Source of the DNA: Helicobacter sp. 'house sparrow 1'
GTDB taxonomy: Bacteria > Campylobacterota > Campylobacteria > Campylobacterales > Helicobacteraceae
DNA length: 64,000 nucleotides
Assembly (NCBI RefSeq): GCF_900199585.1
Contig: NZ_FZQY01000007.1
Coordinates: 1 to 64,000 of the forward strand
Direction of reading: 5' to 3'
Under the pieces are notes generated by a model. It was given only the letters and a program-made list of their open reading frames with translations, made no database searches and was not told the DNA's origin. Both the position numbers and the translations under genes were made by a program. Shown here piece after piece: positions 54,603 to 63,231 of the stretch. Each line of letters opens with the position of its first letter. Positions within the stretch are counted from its first letter, which is position 1.

Positions 54603-56021
54603 ATGAAAATGAAAAAAAGATTTTTTGTATTTAGCGCAGTATTGAGTAGTTTTTTGATGGGACAAGAAGTTGCTGAGGAAAAAAAAGAACTTTCTCCAGA
54701 GGAAACTGCAAAAAAAGATATTTCTCAAGATCAAAGTTTTATTAAAAAAGTTGTAACAGGTATTAAGTTTAATGGTGTAGCTTTCATAAGACAATTTAAT
54801 AATTTTGGTGATCTTGGTGGAAGTTCTCAACAATATAGACTAAAACTTGATGTAACATCAGGAGAGGTTTATGGTTATAGCGTTACAGGAGGTATTTTTT
54901 TCTCTCAAGGAACTTCAACACCTGGAAATGATAATGTTACTTATGGATCTATCCAAGGTAGCAGAGGTTCTGCATACAATGCTTATTTTTCTGATCGTTT
55001 TGGTATTGGCGTGCTTTATGCAAGCAAAAGTATTAAGACAGAAAATATTGATTTTAAGGCAAATCTAGGAAAAATGAATATTAACTCTCCTTTAAGTGAC
55101 AAAACACTGGATTTAGCTACAGGACTTGAGGCAACCTTAAAACACAAAAATATTCAATATCATTTTCATTATGCAAATAGCTGGATTACTGATACCATAG
55201 CCTATGTCTTTAGAGAGCAAAATTTAAAAAATTCAAGTGGTACTTCAATAGGCAAAAATCAATCTGCAGCAGCAATTGGTCTGGGTAATCATTTATTTAT
55301 TTTAGGTGCTAGCGGTAAAAAAGTTTTTAAAAATTTTGATTTTAATATCTATGGAGTCAATGCGCTCAATTTGTTTGATTTATTATTCTTTGCAGATGGA
55401 GCCTATACTTTTAAAACAGGAGCTGGGGACTTTACTATTAAAGCTCAAGTTGCTACAGCAAATTTAAATTCTACTCCAAATATTTTATTAGGAGGTGATG
55501 GTGGAAAAAAACTTACGAGCAATCTTCATACCTCTATCAAAGATGAAGCCCAATTTAGAGGAATTTATAATATCAATATTGCTTATAAATATTCTGGTTT
55601 TAGCACAAAAATAGGTTATTTAGGAAGTTTTGGGGATGGTTATGGTGTTTCTTTAACTTCAAAAGGTGGTATTGATGTGGGTGGAAAAATGTGGTATAGC
55701 AATTTTAGTTCTGCTTACAGTGGTTTTGGTGTTTTTAGCTCTGGGAGCAAGAAAGGAACAGATATTAAGGTAGCTTACCTTGCTACAGAATACAAATTTA
55801 AAAAACCTGTTAGAATTGGTTTTGATGCAGCATATATTACTGGGAAGAATAATTTTTACCTAACAACGGGTAGTACTCCTCAAGATAAGACTTTCTGGGA
55901 GCTTACTCCATCAATTAAATATAATTTCACAAAAAATCTTGAAATTTCTGCTCTCAGTGCATTCTATGTAGGTGGTATGGAAATTATCAAAACAAGATTA
56001 GAATTAAAATACAACTTCTAG
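54603..56021 (+). CDS. Major outer-membrane porin (Campylobacterota MOMP-like)
   Basis: The protein (472 residues from ATG 54603) has a signal peptide (RFFVFSAVLSSFLMGQE), a short charged segment and then a barrel of alternating strands (KFNGVAFIRQFNNFG, DFNIYGVNALNLFD, FTIKAQVATANLNS) ending KTRLELKYNF. Layout and length fit the major porin of Campylobacter and Helicobacter, which passes small solutes and is very abundant. Three in-frame ATGs (54597, 54603, 54609) crowd the start; AAGGA at 54593-54597 spaces best with 54603. Confidence 0.82.
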   Translation: MKMKKRFFVFSAVLSSFLMGQEVAEEKKELSPEETAKKDISQDQSFIKKVVTGIKFNGVAFIRQFNNFGDLGGSSQQYRLKLDVTSGEVYGYSVTGGIFFSQGTSTPGNDNVTYGSIQGSRGSAYNAYFSDRFGIGVLYASKSIKTENIDFKANLGKMNINSPLSDKTLDLATGLEATLKHKNIQYHFHYANSWITDTIAYVFREQNLKNSSGTSIGKNQSAAAIGLGNHLFILGASGKKVFKNFDFNIYGVNALNLFDLLFFADGAYTFKTGAGDFTIKAQVATANLNSTPNILLGGDGGKKLTSNLHTSIKDEAQFRGIYNINIAYKYSGFSTKIGYLGSFGDGYGVSLTSKGGIDVGGKMWYSNFSSAYSGFGVFSSGSKKGTDIKVAYLATEYKFKKPVRIGFDAAYITGKNNFYLTTGSTPQDKTFWELTPSIKYNFTKNLEISALSAFYVGGMEIIKTRLELKYNF

Positions 56022-56037
56022 TATCTAGTATGTGAAA

Positions 56038-56059
56038 GGGGAGTGAGGGGGTAGAGGGG
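56038..56059 (+). other. G-rich purine tract between convergent genes
   Basis: Three G-runs (56038-56041, 56047-56051, 56056-56059) separated by short purine-rich spacers fill most of the 40-base gap between the porin stop and the autotransporter stop. Such a tract is striking in AT-rich DNA. It could pause or end transcription, or form a G-rich structure. A tandem CTAGTAT pair lies just before it. Confidence 0.4.
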
Positions 56060-56061
56060 AA

Positions 56062-59000
56062 TTAGAAAATATATCTTACTCCCATATTTCCACTAATTCC
56101 AATATCCTTATAAAATATTCCCAGCTTAGATCCTAGACCAAAATTTATAAAAGTCCTATTATAAATTTCCATCTCTCCGCCTATGGTAAGAGAGAGATGT
56201 AAATTTTTTAGATTAGATTTTTGATAATTTAAGATGTTATTACCAACAAATCGAATCATATCATTGCCATCAGAATAAACAAGCAGATCTTGCGAAGTTG
56301 CAAATAATACATACCAGTAAGAATTTTCATTGACATATTTTCTTGTCTCTAATCCAACATTTACCTTTAAAACATGTTTATTATCAGAGTTTGCTTTAGC
56401 AAGTAAATCTTGGTAGTAAGATTGAATTGTTTGTCCATGGATATTGGAATTGGCAATATAAAAATAACTCAATCCAACCTGTGGCTTTATCACCAAACTT
56501 CTTTCTTGCAAGTAAAACAGATATCCATAATTGAAGTTTAAGTTTGTAATATAAGAGTTATAGTCATATCTTTGATTTAATTGTCTAGTAATAATTTCTT
56601 GAGAATTAATAAATTCTTGATTCCACCCTATAGTTTCACTCATCGTCAAATCAAATTCATGGTTGTCACCCAAAAATGCACGAGAGTAAAAGCCGATATT
56701 GAGATTATTGGCATTATTTTGTATAAGATCTCCATAATAAGAGCTATAAGCATATGCCATATATCCGCCAATAATAACATTATCAATAAAACGATCATAA
56801 CCAACATTTATCCCATAAAGTGTTCCATTTCCACCTTGGATAAAATTTGCAGCACCTATAACTGTCCCCCAAACATTGTTTTTGTATTCTTCTCTTAAAC
56901 CATGTTGGTAAATTGAAGCACTAAGTTCTTCCTCATTACTATCATCTTGAGCAAAATATTTACCCTGAAGTCTTTGAATCACTTTCACAAAAGTATTTTT
57001 ATCCACTTTCTTTTTAGAACTAAGTTTTACAAGCCTACTATTTCTATTTACATCTGTTGCAAGCCTCACAGCATCAATAGTACTTGCCTTTCTATCTACT
57101 GAACTTATTTGCCTAGTAGCACTTTGAATATTATTACCAACTTTCATAAAATATTCTAAATTTTGTGGAGTAATAACATCATTTGCCCAAACTGCATTAT
57201 TTTTTTCGATCATCAACTCTTGAAATGCATCCATAATGCCCCTGCCAATGTTATTAATAGCATCAATCCATTCCTGACCACCTTTACGATAAAACCAATA
57301 CTCTATCCGATTCTTATCAAAGGGGTTGAAATTATCTTGGGTGTCTATTTTAAAGCCAATAGAGGTGGCATCTATAATCTTTGTAAGAATAATTCCATTA
57401 TAACTAAAGGTTGTATCATTATCTATTCTTAAGCCTCCTTGCGTTTCAAAAAATCCCAATCTATCAAGCATATTAGATTGATAACCAGAATCACTCCCAC
57501 TTGAGGTAGTTCCTGACTGATTTGTATAATGATAAATAATTCCACCTTTTGAAGAAAGAAGAGTGTAACTAGTCCCTAGCTTCAAGCCTTTTAATCCAGA
57601 TAAATTATAAACATTAAAAACTGCTAAGGGGCGATGATTTTCATCTACTTTTCTTGCATCAAGATAGATACTTGTTTGTCCATTTACCTTAATAGGATTT
57701 AAGGTGGCACCATCTAGAAAAAAGTGAATGTTACCTTTTATCTCTAAATTACCATTAATTGTAATATTACTTTTACCGCTATAAGATAAATTACCTCCAC
57801 TGGCAAGACTTAAGTGATTAAAAGTTGCAGTGGCATTTGTAAAATTTAAATCAATAAAAGTTGCATTTCCTAAAACTTGTGTACTATCAAAAGTTTGAGA
57901 ATTAATAACAAAACTAGCCTTTGTAGCATCAAGACTCTCACCAGTCAAAGAGATGGAGCTATTTGGGGTTAATAGACCAGATAAAGATATATTATTATCC
58001 TTACTCATATAACTTGCTGTGATTGTGTTATCATTCACACTCCAATCACTCCAATCTAAATTTAATGCATTGATACCAACAGTTTGAAATGCTGTTTGAC
58101 TTGTATTGATATTGCCAATTTGAACAAAACCACTAGAATCACTCTTAAAAATTCCTCCTTGTGATCTAAAAGAAGAAATAACAATATTTGCATTTTTGCT
58201 CTCTGTAGAATCAAAAGTAGGATAGGCCGTATCAAGGCGACTATTCCAAGAAAGAGATAGACTATCAATTTTAATGTTTTTTACATTATTGAAAATAAGA
58301 TTTCCACCATATGCTCCCCAAGTAGATGCAGAGATATTCTCAATTTGTGCGTGGTTAAGATTCTTAAAGGTTATATTTTTAGTTCCCACATTAAAAGCCC
58401 CTGACTTAATACTATAAGTCCCTGTAATTTTAATATCCGCAAAACCATTTTCATCATCTTGGGATTGATAAAAAGAAGAATTTGGCGAAACATTTAATCC
58501 ATAAGATGAAAAATGAGAGGTTTCCAAAGTGGTATTTTCAAGAAGTAAGATTTTTTTAATATCTATCTCTTGAGATCTATCAGAAAAAGTGATGATAGAA
58601 TTTTTTGCACTTAAAGAATCCAAAATTTCAAAAGAAGTAAGGGAACTTACATCTAATCTTCCATAATTATCAAATACTAAAGTTTTTACCTTGAGATTTC
58701 CATTTCCTCGAAACTTTAAGGTAGCAGCATCAACACTGCTACTGCCACTTAAAAAACGCAGAGTATTAATTCTAGAATCCCCAATATCAGTAAGAAACTC
58801 ATTATATGAATTATTGCTTGATTGTATTTCCATTGTATCAATCAAAAAATCTTTGGCACTAATTCCACCACCAAGGCTATTTTGTCTTGCATCTCTTGCA
58901 ACAAGCTTATGAATATAGATTCCATATTGTTCTTCTGCATCCCCGTTATTTATCCCCTCAAAACTTATCTTTTGTCGTCCTGTAATTTGACTTAAATCAA

Positions 59001-61737
59001 GAGTTACTTCATCACTCACTGTTCCATTTCCAACAAGCAAGATAGTACCCTGATAATTAAAACTATCCCCAATTGCTCTCAAACTTGAATGATTTCTAAT
59101 ATTAATGACGCTTGTATGATCATTATCATTTGATCCAATAAAACTATAATCATTTGTTTTTGTTGTTTCTAATATTAGATGCCCACTGATTAAAGCACCA
59201 TCACCAAGAATAATATTTCCTCCCAAATAAATATCATCAGCCTTAACATGCATATTAGACTTTGAAAGACTATCTCCTATTCTTATAACACCTGTCTCTC
59301 CAGCATTTTCCCTATTTTTTCCCAAAACAAACTTTGACCCTGTTGCATCAATTGTAAAAACTGCTTGAGGACTTGCACTATTGTGATAAGTATAGTCTTT
59401 AAGGTAGTAAATAATAGGTTGTCCTCTTGTATCTTCCTCATCTGATATTTTTGGTTCAAGTCTAAGGGTATAGCTATTCTTTAACCCTCCTGCTCCATTC
59501 ATAATCCCAAAAACTGCATCCCCACCAAATCCCCATACGCCTGGCTTAATGTGAGGGGTTATATCCACATATACTCCTGTGGCTTTTATAATAAAGCTTA
59601 AAGTATTACTAGAAATACTAGATGAGAAATCAATCTGCAAAGGATTGTTATTATTTTGATTATCAAAAAAATAAATATTGCGAGTAAGAATTTGCTGAAT
59701 AGTGCCATATCCTGTATCAGAATCTAAGCTTGTGTAAATTTTTCCGTTTTGTAGAAATTGGATACCACCACCTGCATTAATTAGAGTGTAGCTTTTTCCA
59801 GTGATTAAATCCTTAGTGCTTGCATAAATATTAATCCTTGAATTTGGAACCACCGTATCATCTTTAGAAGCTTCTTCTAAAGGATTCATATTAAACTGAA
59901 AATAGCCATCTTTAACATCAATTAAGGTCGTATTGCTTGGTTTAAGTGAGAAATTTAAAGCACCATTATTAATCATATTACCACCATAAACCTCTAATTT
60001 TGAACCATCAGATATATTTAAGTCACCATTATTAGTATAGGTGTGATTAGTATCCTTAAGATATACTCCCGCATTATTTACAATGCTTATATTTTTTGTA
60101 AAAAGATTATTAGCCTTGATGGTTGAATTATTAAAGGTAATTTTTTCAATACTAATATCACCAGTCATTGCAGAACTTTGAGAATCTCTTTGTGCATCCA
60201 ACAAAGATTGACTATTCATAACCAAATTTTTTGCCCTTAGAGTTTCTCCTGATTTGATATAAAGCTTTGCTCCATTTTCTAATGTAACATCATCAATATT
60301 TGTATTTCTAGCATATAAAAAGATTTCATTATTACTAAAACTGGCAGTTTTAATAGTAAGACTTTCTCCTGCTTTAATAGTTGCATAGGAAGCCTCCAGT
60401 GTATCAATTACTACATTATTAACTTCAAAAGCATCCAAAGTACTCCAATTAGAAATTTTTGCATTTGTAATTTCAAGACCTTGAGCGGATGTAAATTTTG
60501 CAGTTGCCTTAGTGGTGGCACCCCATCCTCCAAAGATTTCTAAGTTTCCAATTTTGAAATTTGTATTTTGATTCCCTATCAAATTTGTTGTTGGATTAAA
60601 ATCAGCTGTTTGTACATTAAGATTCCCGATATTAAAATCAGTATTTGCATAAATATTTCCACGAGTTGCAGTGAGTGTATTAATTACAGTCTTATTAGAA
60701 ACATTACTTACATTAAAGGTATTAGCCCCTGTATCCACAGTGGAATTCAACATAAGCACTATAGAATCTAGATTAAGATTCTCCACCCCCTCTTTTACAA
60801 AAAAGCTACTCCCTGTTACCCCAAAGGTTTTTAAAGTAATAGAGCCTGAAGAAGTAAAGGAAGGGGTATTGCTGATGGTGATAAAATTATTCTTCAACCC
60901 CGTTGCAAAAAGGTTCCAATCACCTGTAATAGAGACACCATCACCCTGATTATTATAGGTTGCATTTTGGGCATCTAGAGTATAGGTTTCTACATCCTTT
61001 GTAAAAAAAGTAGTATTTGAAAGGCTAAGAGATTTAATATTTATAGATGCACTAGACTCATTAGAGTCAAAACGCCCCCCTGAAATACTAAGAGAATCGA
61101 TAGTGATAGAATTCTTACTTTCACTAGAAACCTCATTGTTTTTGAATTGCAAAGTTCCGCTACCTTGTATTTGCCGTGCATAAAAATCAAAATTATTTGC
61201 AGAAAAAATAACACTACCTCCTGTAGCATTATTCACTGTGATATTTTTTGCAATGAGATTACCTTTTGCATCAAAAGTTGCACTAGAATTTTGGAGCCCC
61301 GCCTTGGTTAAATTTAAATTAAAATCTTGTAAAGTGATGTTGCTTGATGATTGAAAAGTGATACCAAGACCACCGCCTGTGTTAATACCATTGCCAGCCC
61401 CCAATGTTCCTGTCAGAAAAACTTCTCTTGCCTGAAATTTTGCTGTAACATAGCCTATCCACCATCCACTTCCAAACCATACGCTCCCTGTGCCTGAGGC
61501 TTTAGTATTATTTCCAAAAATTAATGTTCCATTGGCATATGTTTGTGAAAATGCTTTGTCACTTGAATAATAGGTTTTAGTTTCGCGGACATAAAACTCA
61601 TCGGTTTGATTTTTTGTTACACTTCTTAGATAATAAACATCATTCTGGATGTTAGTACTTGCAACTAAAGTATCAGGAATCCCAAGTATAGAGGATAAAA
61701 CAATACTTCCAAATAATCTTTTACTCGCAGTATCCAA
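56062..61737 (-). CDS. Giant autotransporter (VacA-like/toxin-like family)
   Basis: The 1,891-residue protein is a type Va autotransporter. It has a signal peptide (about 1-27, GSIVLSSILGIP), then a Helicobacter-type passenger start (GSGWWIGYVTAKFQAREV, LTGTLGAGNGINTGGG). A very long beta-helical passenger rich in Asn, Ser and Thr follows. The barrel is about 1620-1891, ending GNMGVRYIF. A VacA-family motif KPGVWGFGG lies near residue 731. Two related modules (SYTLINAGGGI near 650, SYTLLSSKGGI near 1388) suggest an internal duplication. Relatives are ImaA, FaaA and VlpC of H. pylori. The start is TTG 61737, with GAGG 5 bases upstream. Confidence 0.88.
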   Translation of the reverse strand: MDTASKRLFGSIVLSSILGIPDTLVASTNIQNDVYYLRSVTKNQTDEFYVRETKTYYSSDKAFSQTYANGTLIFGNNTKASGTGSVWFGSGWWIGYVTAKFQAREVFLTGTLGAGNGINTGGGLGITFQSSSNITLQDFNLNLTKAGLQNSSATFDAKGNLIAKNITVNNATGGSVIFSANNFDFYARQIQGSGTLQFKNNEVSSESKNSITIDSLSISGGRFDSNESSASINIKSLSLSNTTFFTKDVETYTLDAQNATYNNQGDGVSITGDWNLFATGLKNNFITISNTPSFTSSGSITLKTFGVTGSSFFVKEGVENLNLDSIVLMLNSTVDTGANTFNVSNVSNKTVINTLTATRGNIYANTDFNIGNLNVQTADFNPTTNLIGNQNTNFKIGNLEIFGGWGATTKATAKFTSAQGLEITNAKISNWSTLDAFEVNNVVIDTLEASYATIKAGESLTIKTASFSNNEIFLYARNTNIDDVTLENGAKLYIKSGETLRAKNLVMNSQSLLDAQRDSQSSAMTGDISIEKITFNNSTIKANNLFTKNISIVNNAGVYLKDTNHTYTNNGDLNISDGSKLEVYGGNMINNGALNFSLKPSNTTLIDVKDGYFQFNMNPLEEASKDDTVVPNSRINIYASTKDLITGKSYTLINAGGGIQFLQNGKIYTSLDSDTGYGTIQQILTRNIYFFDNQNNNNPLQIDFSSSISSNTLSFIIKATGVYVDITPHIKPGVWGFGGDAVFGIMNGAGGLKNSYTLRLEPKISDEEDTRGQPIIYYLKDYTYHNSASPQAVFTIDATGSKFVLGKNRENAGETGVIRIGDSLSKSNMHVKADDIYLGGNIILGDGALISGHLILETTKTNDYSFIGSNDNDHTSVINIRNHSSLRAIGDSFNYQGTILLVGNGTVSDEVTLDLSQITGRQKISFEGINNGDAEEQYGIYIHKLVARDARQNSLGGGISAKDFLIDTMEIQSSNNSYNEFLTDIGDSRINTLRFLSGSSSVDAATLKFRGNGNLKVKTLVFDNYGRLDVSSLTSFEILDSLSAKNSIITFSDRSQEIDIKKILLLENTTLETSHFSSYGLNVSPNSSFYQSQDDENGFADIKITGTYSIKSGAFNVGTKNITFKNLNHAQIENISASTWGAYGGNLIFNNVKNIKIDSLSLSWNSRLDTAYPTFDSTESKNANIVISSFRSQGGIFKSDSSGFVQIGNINTSQTAFQTVGINALNLDWSDWSVNDNTITASYMSKDNNISLSGLLTPNSSISLTGESLDATKASFVINSQTFDSTQVLGNATFIDLNFTNATATFNHLSLASGGNLSYSGKSNITINGNLEIKGNIHFFLDGATLNPIKVNGQTSIYLDARKVDENHRPLAVFNVYNLSGLKGLKLGTSYTLLSSKGGIIYHYTNQSGTTSSGSDSGYQSNMLDRLGFFETQGGLRIDNDTTFSYNGIILTKIIDATSIGFKIDTQDNFNPFDKNRIEYWFYRKGGQEWIDAINNIGRGIMDAFQELMIEKNNAVWANDVITPQNLEYFMKVGNNIQSATRQISSVDRKASTIDAVRLATDVNRNSRLVKLSSKKKVDKNTFVKVIQRLQGKYFAQDDSNEEELSASIYQHGLREEYKNNVWGTVIGAANFIQGGNGTLYGINVGYDRFIDNVIIGGYMAYAYSSYYGDLIQNNANNLNIGFYSRAFLGDNHEFDLTMSETIGWNQEFINSQEIITRQLNQRYDYNSYITNLNFNYGYLFYLQERSLVIKPQVGLSYFYIANSNIHGQTIQSYYQDLLAKANSDNKHVLKVNVGLETRKYVNENSYWYVLFATSQDLLVYSDGNDMIRFVGNNILNYQKSNLKNLHLSLTIGGEMEIYNRTFINFGLGSKLGIFYKDIGISGNMGVRYIF

Positions 61738-61774
61738 ATCTACCTCGGTGTGTATAAAATCTAAAACACCTAGG

Positions 61775-61780
61775 ATTATA
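61775..61780 (-). promoter_or_regulatory. -10 box for the autotransporter
   Basis: On the minus strand TATAAT overlaps the rsmH stop codon, about 38 bases before the TTG start. It would let the autotransporter be expressed independently of rsmH with a leader of about 30 bases. Confidence 0.5.
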
Positions 61781-62699
61781 TCGTATTATCATTAAATAAA
61801 AAAGCTCTGAGTTTTGCGCTTTTAGATCGTGAATTATGCTTAATTTCCTCTTTACTTGCAACCTTGGGTTTTTTAGTCAAAAGCACCCCTTGCTGATGAT
61901 TATTTCCACAGGTGCATTTTAGATTATCTTTGGGACAAATACAAGATTTTGAAAAATGATTGAAAGCTTGCTTTACAATACGGTCTTCTAGAGAATGAAA
62001 TGTAATAATACACAAAACCACATTAGAAAGAAAACTTGAATGATGTAATAATTTTTGCAGTTCTTCTAATTCCTTATTTACTTCAATTCTTAATGCTTGA
62101 TAAACTAATGGCAGAATTTTAGGATTCCTAAAATGTCTTTGCAAGAAAATACTAAAATCTCTTGCACTTTCAAAATCTTGTTTTTTTCTCTCTTGTACAA
62201 TAAGTGAAGCAAGTTTCTTGCTTTCTCTCAATTCCCCATAATCTCTGAAAATTTTTTCAAGGCTATTTGCGCTATAGTTCTTTAAAATACTCCTAGCATC
62301 TAAATCATTATGACAATCCATACGCATATCTAACACCTCACTATTAAAACCAAAACCCCTATGAGATGTATCAAGTTGGAATGAGCTTACGCCTATATCT
62401 GCTAAGATTCCTTTTATCTGTGTACCATATTTTTGGATTAAATCCTTAATGCCATCACCAAAACTTCCTTCAAAACACTCAAACCTATCTTTAAAATCCT
62501 TGAGAAAGTTTTTACTAAAAGTTCTTGCATCCTTATCCCGATCAATTCCAATAATCTTAATATTTGGGTTTTGTTGAAGTAGAGCTCTTGTATGTCCACC
62601 AAAACCAAGTGTGCAATCTATGATAATTCCTTCTTTAATAGGACTAAAGACCTCTAAAACTTCATTCAATAAAACGGGTATATGTGGTATTTTTTGCAT
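61776..62699 (-). CDS. rsmH: 16S rRNA (cytosine-1402-N4) methyltransferase
   Basis: RsmH (MraW) methylates N4 of C1402 in 16S rRNA. The 307-residue protein shows HIPVLLNEVLE, IIDCTLGFGGHTRALL (SAM binding), IDRDKDA, ADIGVSSFQLD, RGFGFNSEVLDMRMD and ITFHSLEDRIVKQAF. Near the end CICPKDNLKCTCGN carries extra cysteines that could bind metal. It begins 25 bases after the RNase P RNA with no clear terminator between. The usual mra/ftsI division neighbours are absent. Confidence 0.96.
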   Translation of the reverse strand: MQKIPHIPVLLNEVLEVFSPIKEGIIIDCTLGFGGHTRALLQQNPNIKIIGIDRDKDARTFSKNFLKDFKDRFECFEGSFGDGIKDLIQKYGTQIKGILADIGVSSFQLDTSHRGFGFNSEVLDMRMDCHNDLDARSILKNYSANSLEKIFRDYGELRESKKLASLIVQERKKQDFESARDFSIFLQRHFRNPKILPLVYQALRIEVNKELEELQKLLHHSSFLSNVVLCIITFHSLEDRIVKQAFNHFSKSCICPKDNLKCTCGNNHQQGVLLTKKPKVASKEEIKHNSRSKSAKLRAFLFNDNTI

Positions 62700-62723
62700 A
62701 AAAACTCTGTAAGTTGAAAATCA

Positions 62724-63043
62724 TTTGGTATAGCGATAAGCCGAGTTCTGTCATTGAGCGATTATTTATCTAAGGCTTTATTTCACAATAAAGCTCAAGC
62801 AAAGAGTTAAAATTTGAGACCTAACCATACTCTTCTTGCTACGGATTGGGTTTACACGGACAGATTTAATTACTTAAATCTCGGTAGGCTCTTACCCCAC
62901 CTTTTCACCCTTACCAAAAAATGGCGGTTATTTTCTGTTGCACTATCCCTTAGCTTACGCTAGCCATTTGTTAAATGGAATCCTGTCTCTGTAGCTCGGA
63001 CTTTCCTCTCAGGATAACCTGAGCAATCGCCTGCTATACCAAA
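62724..63043 (-). ncRNA. rnpB: RNase P RNA
   Basis: RNase P RNA is the catalytic part of the enzyme that trims tRNA 5' ends. On the minus strand the 3' end carries the conserved ACAGAACTCGGCTTAT segment. The two ends pair as helix P1: TTTGGTATAGC at the 5' end with GCTATACCAAA at the 3' end, which fixes the limits at about 320 bases. Other typical conserved segments (AGAGGAAAGTCCGAGC near the 5' side, GGGTAAGAG in the middle) are present on that strand. It has its own TATAAT. Confidence 0.95.
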
Positions 63044-63050
63044 GTTTCGT

Positions 63051-63056
63051 ATTATA
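63051..63056 (-). promoter_or_regulatory. -10 box for rnpB
   Basis: A perfect TATAAT on the minus strand, 8 bases before the predicted 5' end of RNase P RNA, agrees with the start fixed by helix P1. Confidence 0.7.
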
Positions 63057-63167
63057 ACAAAAAAAGTAATCTTAGAACATTTTGGTATAATGAACTCAAA
63101 GATGAAATATCCTAAAAACTTTAGGGTTTGTCACTTTTAAAGATTTAAGTCGGATTTGAGTTTTTAC

Positions 63168-63173
63168 TATGAT
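63168..63173 (+). promoter_or_regulatory. Candidate -10 box for the gene at 63232
   Basis: TATGAT within TACTATGATACC lies about 59 bases before the start codon, in the gap divergent from rnpB. A small stem (CCTAAA with TTTAGG, near 63110-63125) lies further upstream. Confidence 0.4.
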
Positions 63174-63231
63174 ACCTCGTAGTGATTTGGTTTTATTGAG
63201 TTAGCTTATGCATCTCAAAAAGGAGACAATA

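Noticed and set aside
56581..61229. Several open frames on both strands inside the autotransporter gene
   Set aside because: Shadows of a long repetitive low-complexity coding sequence without ribosome-binding sites.
56062..61737. Repeats suggesting a CRISPR array
   Set aside because: Repetition is at protein level and irregular; no fixed-length repeats and spacers, and no cas genes in the window.
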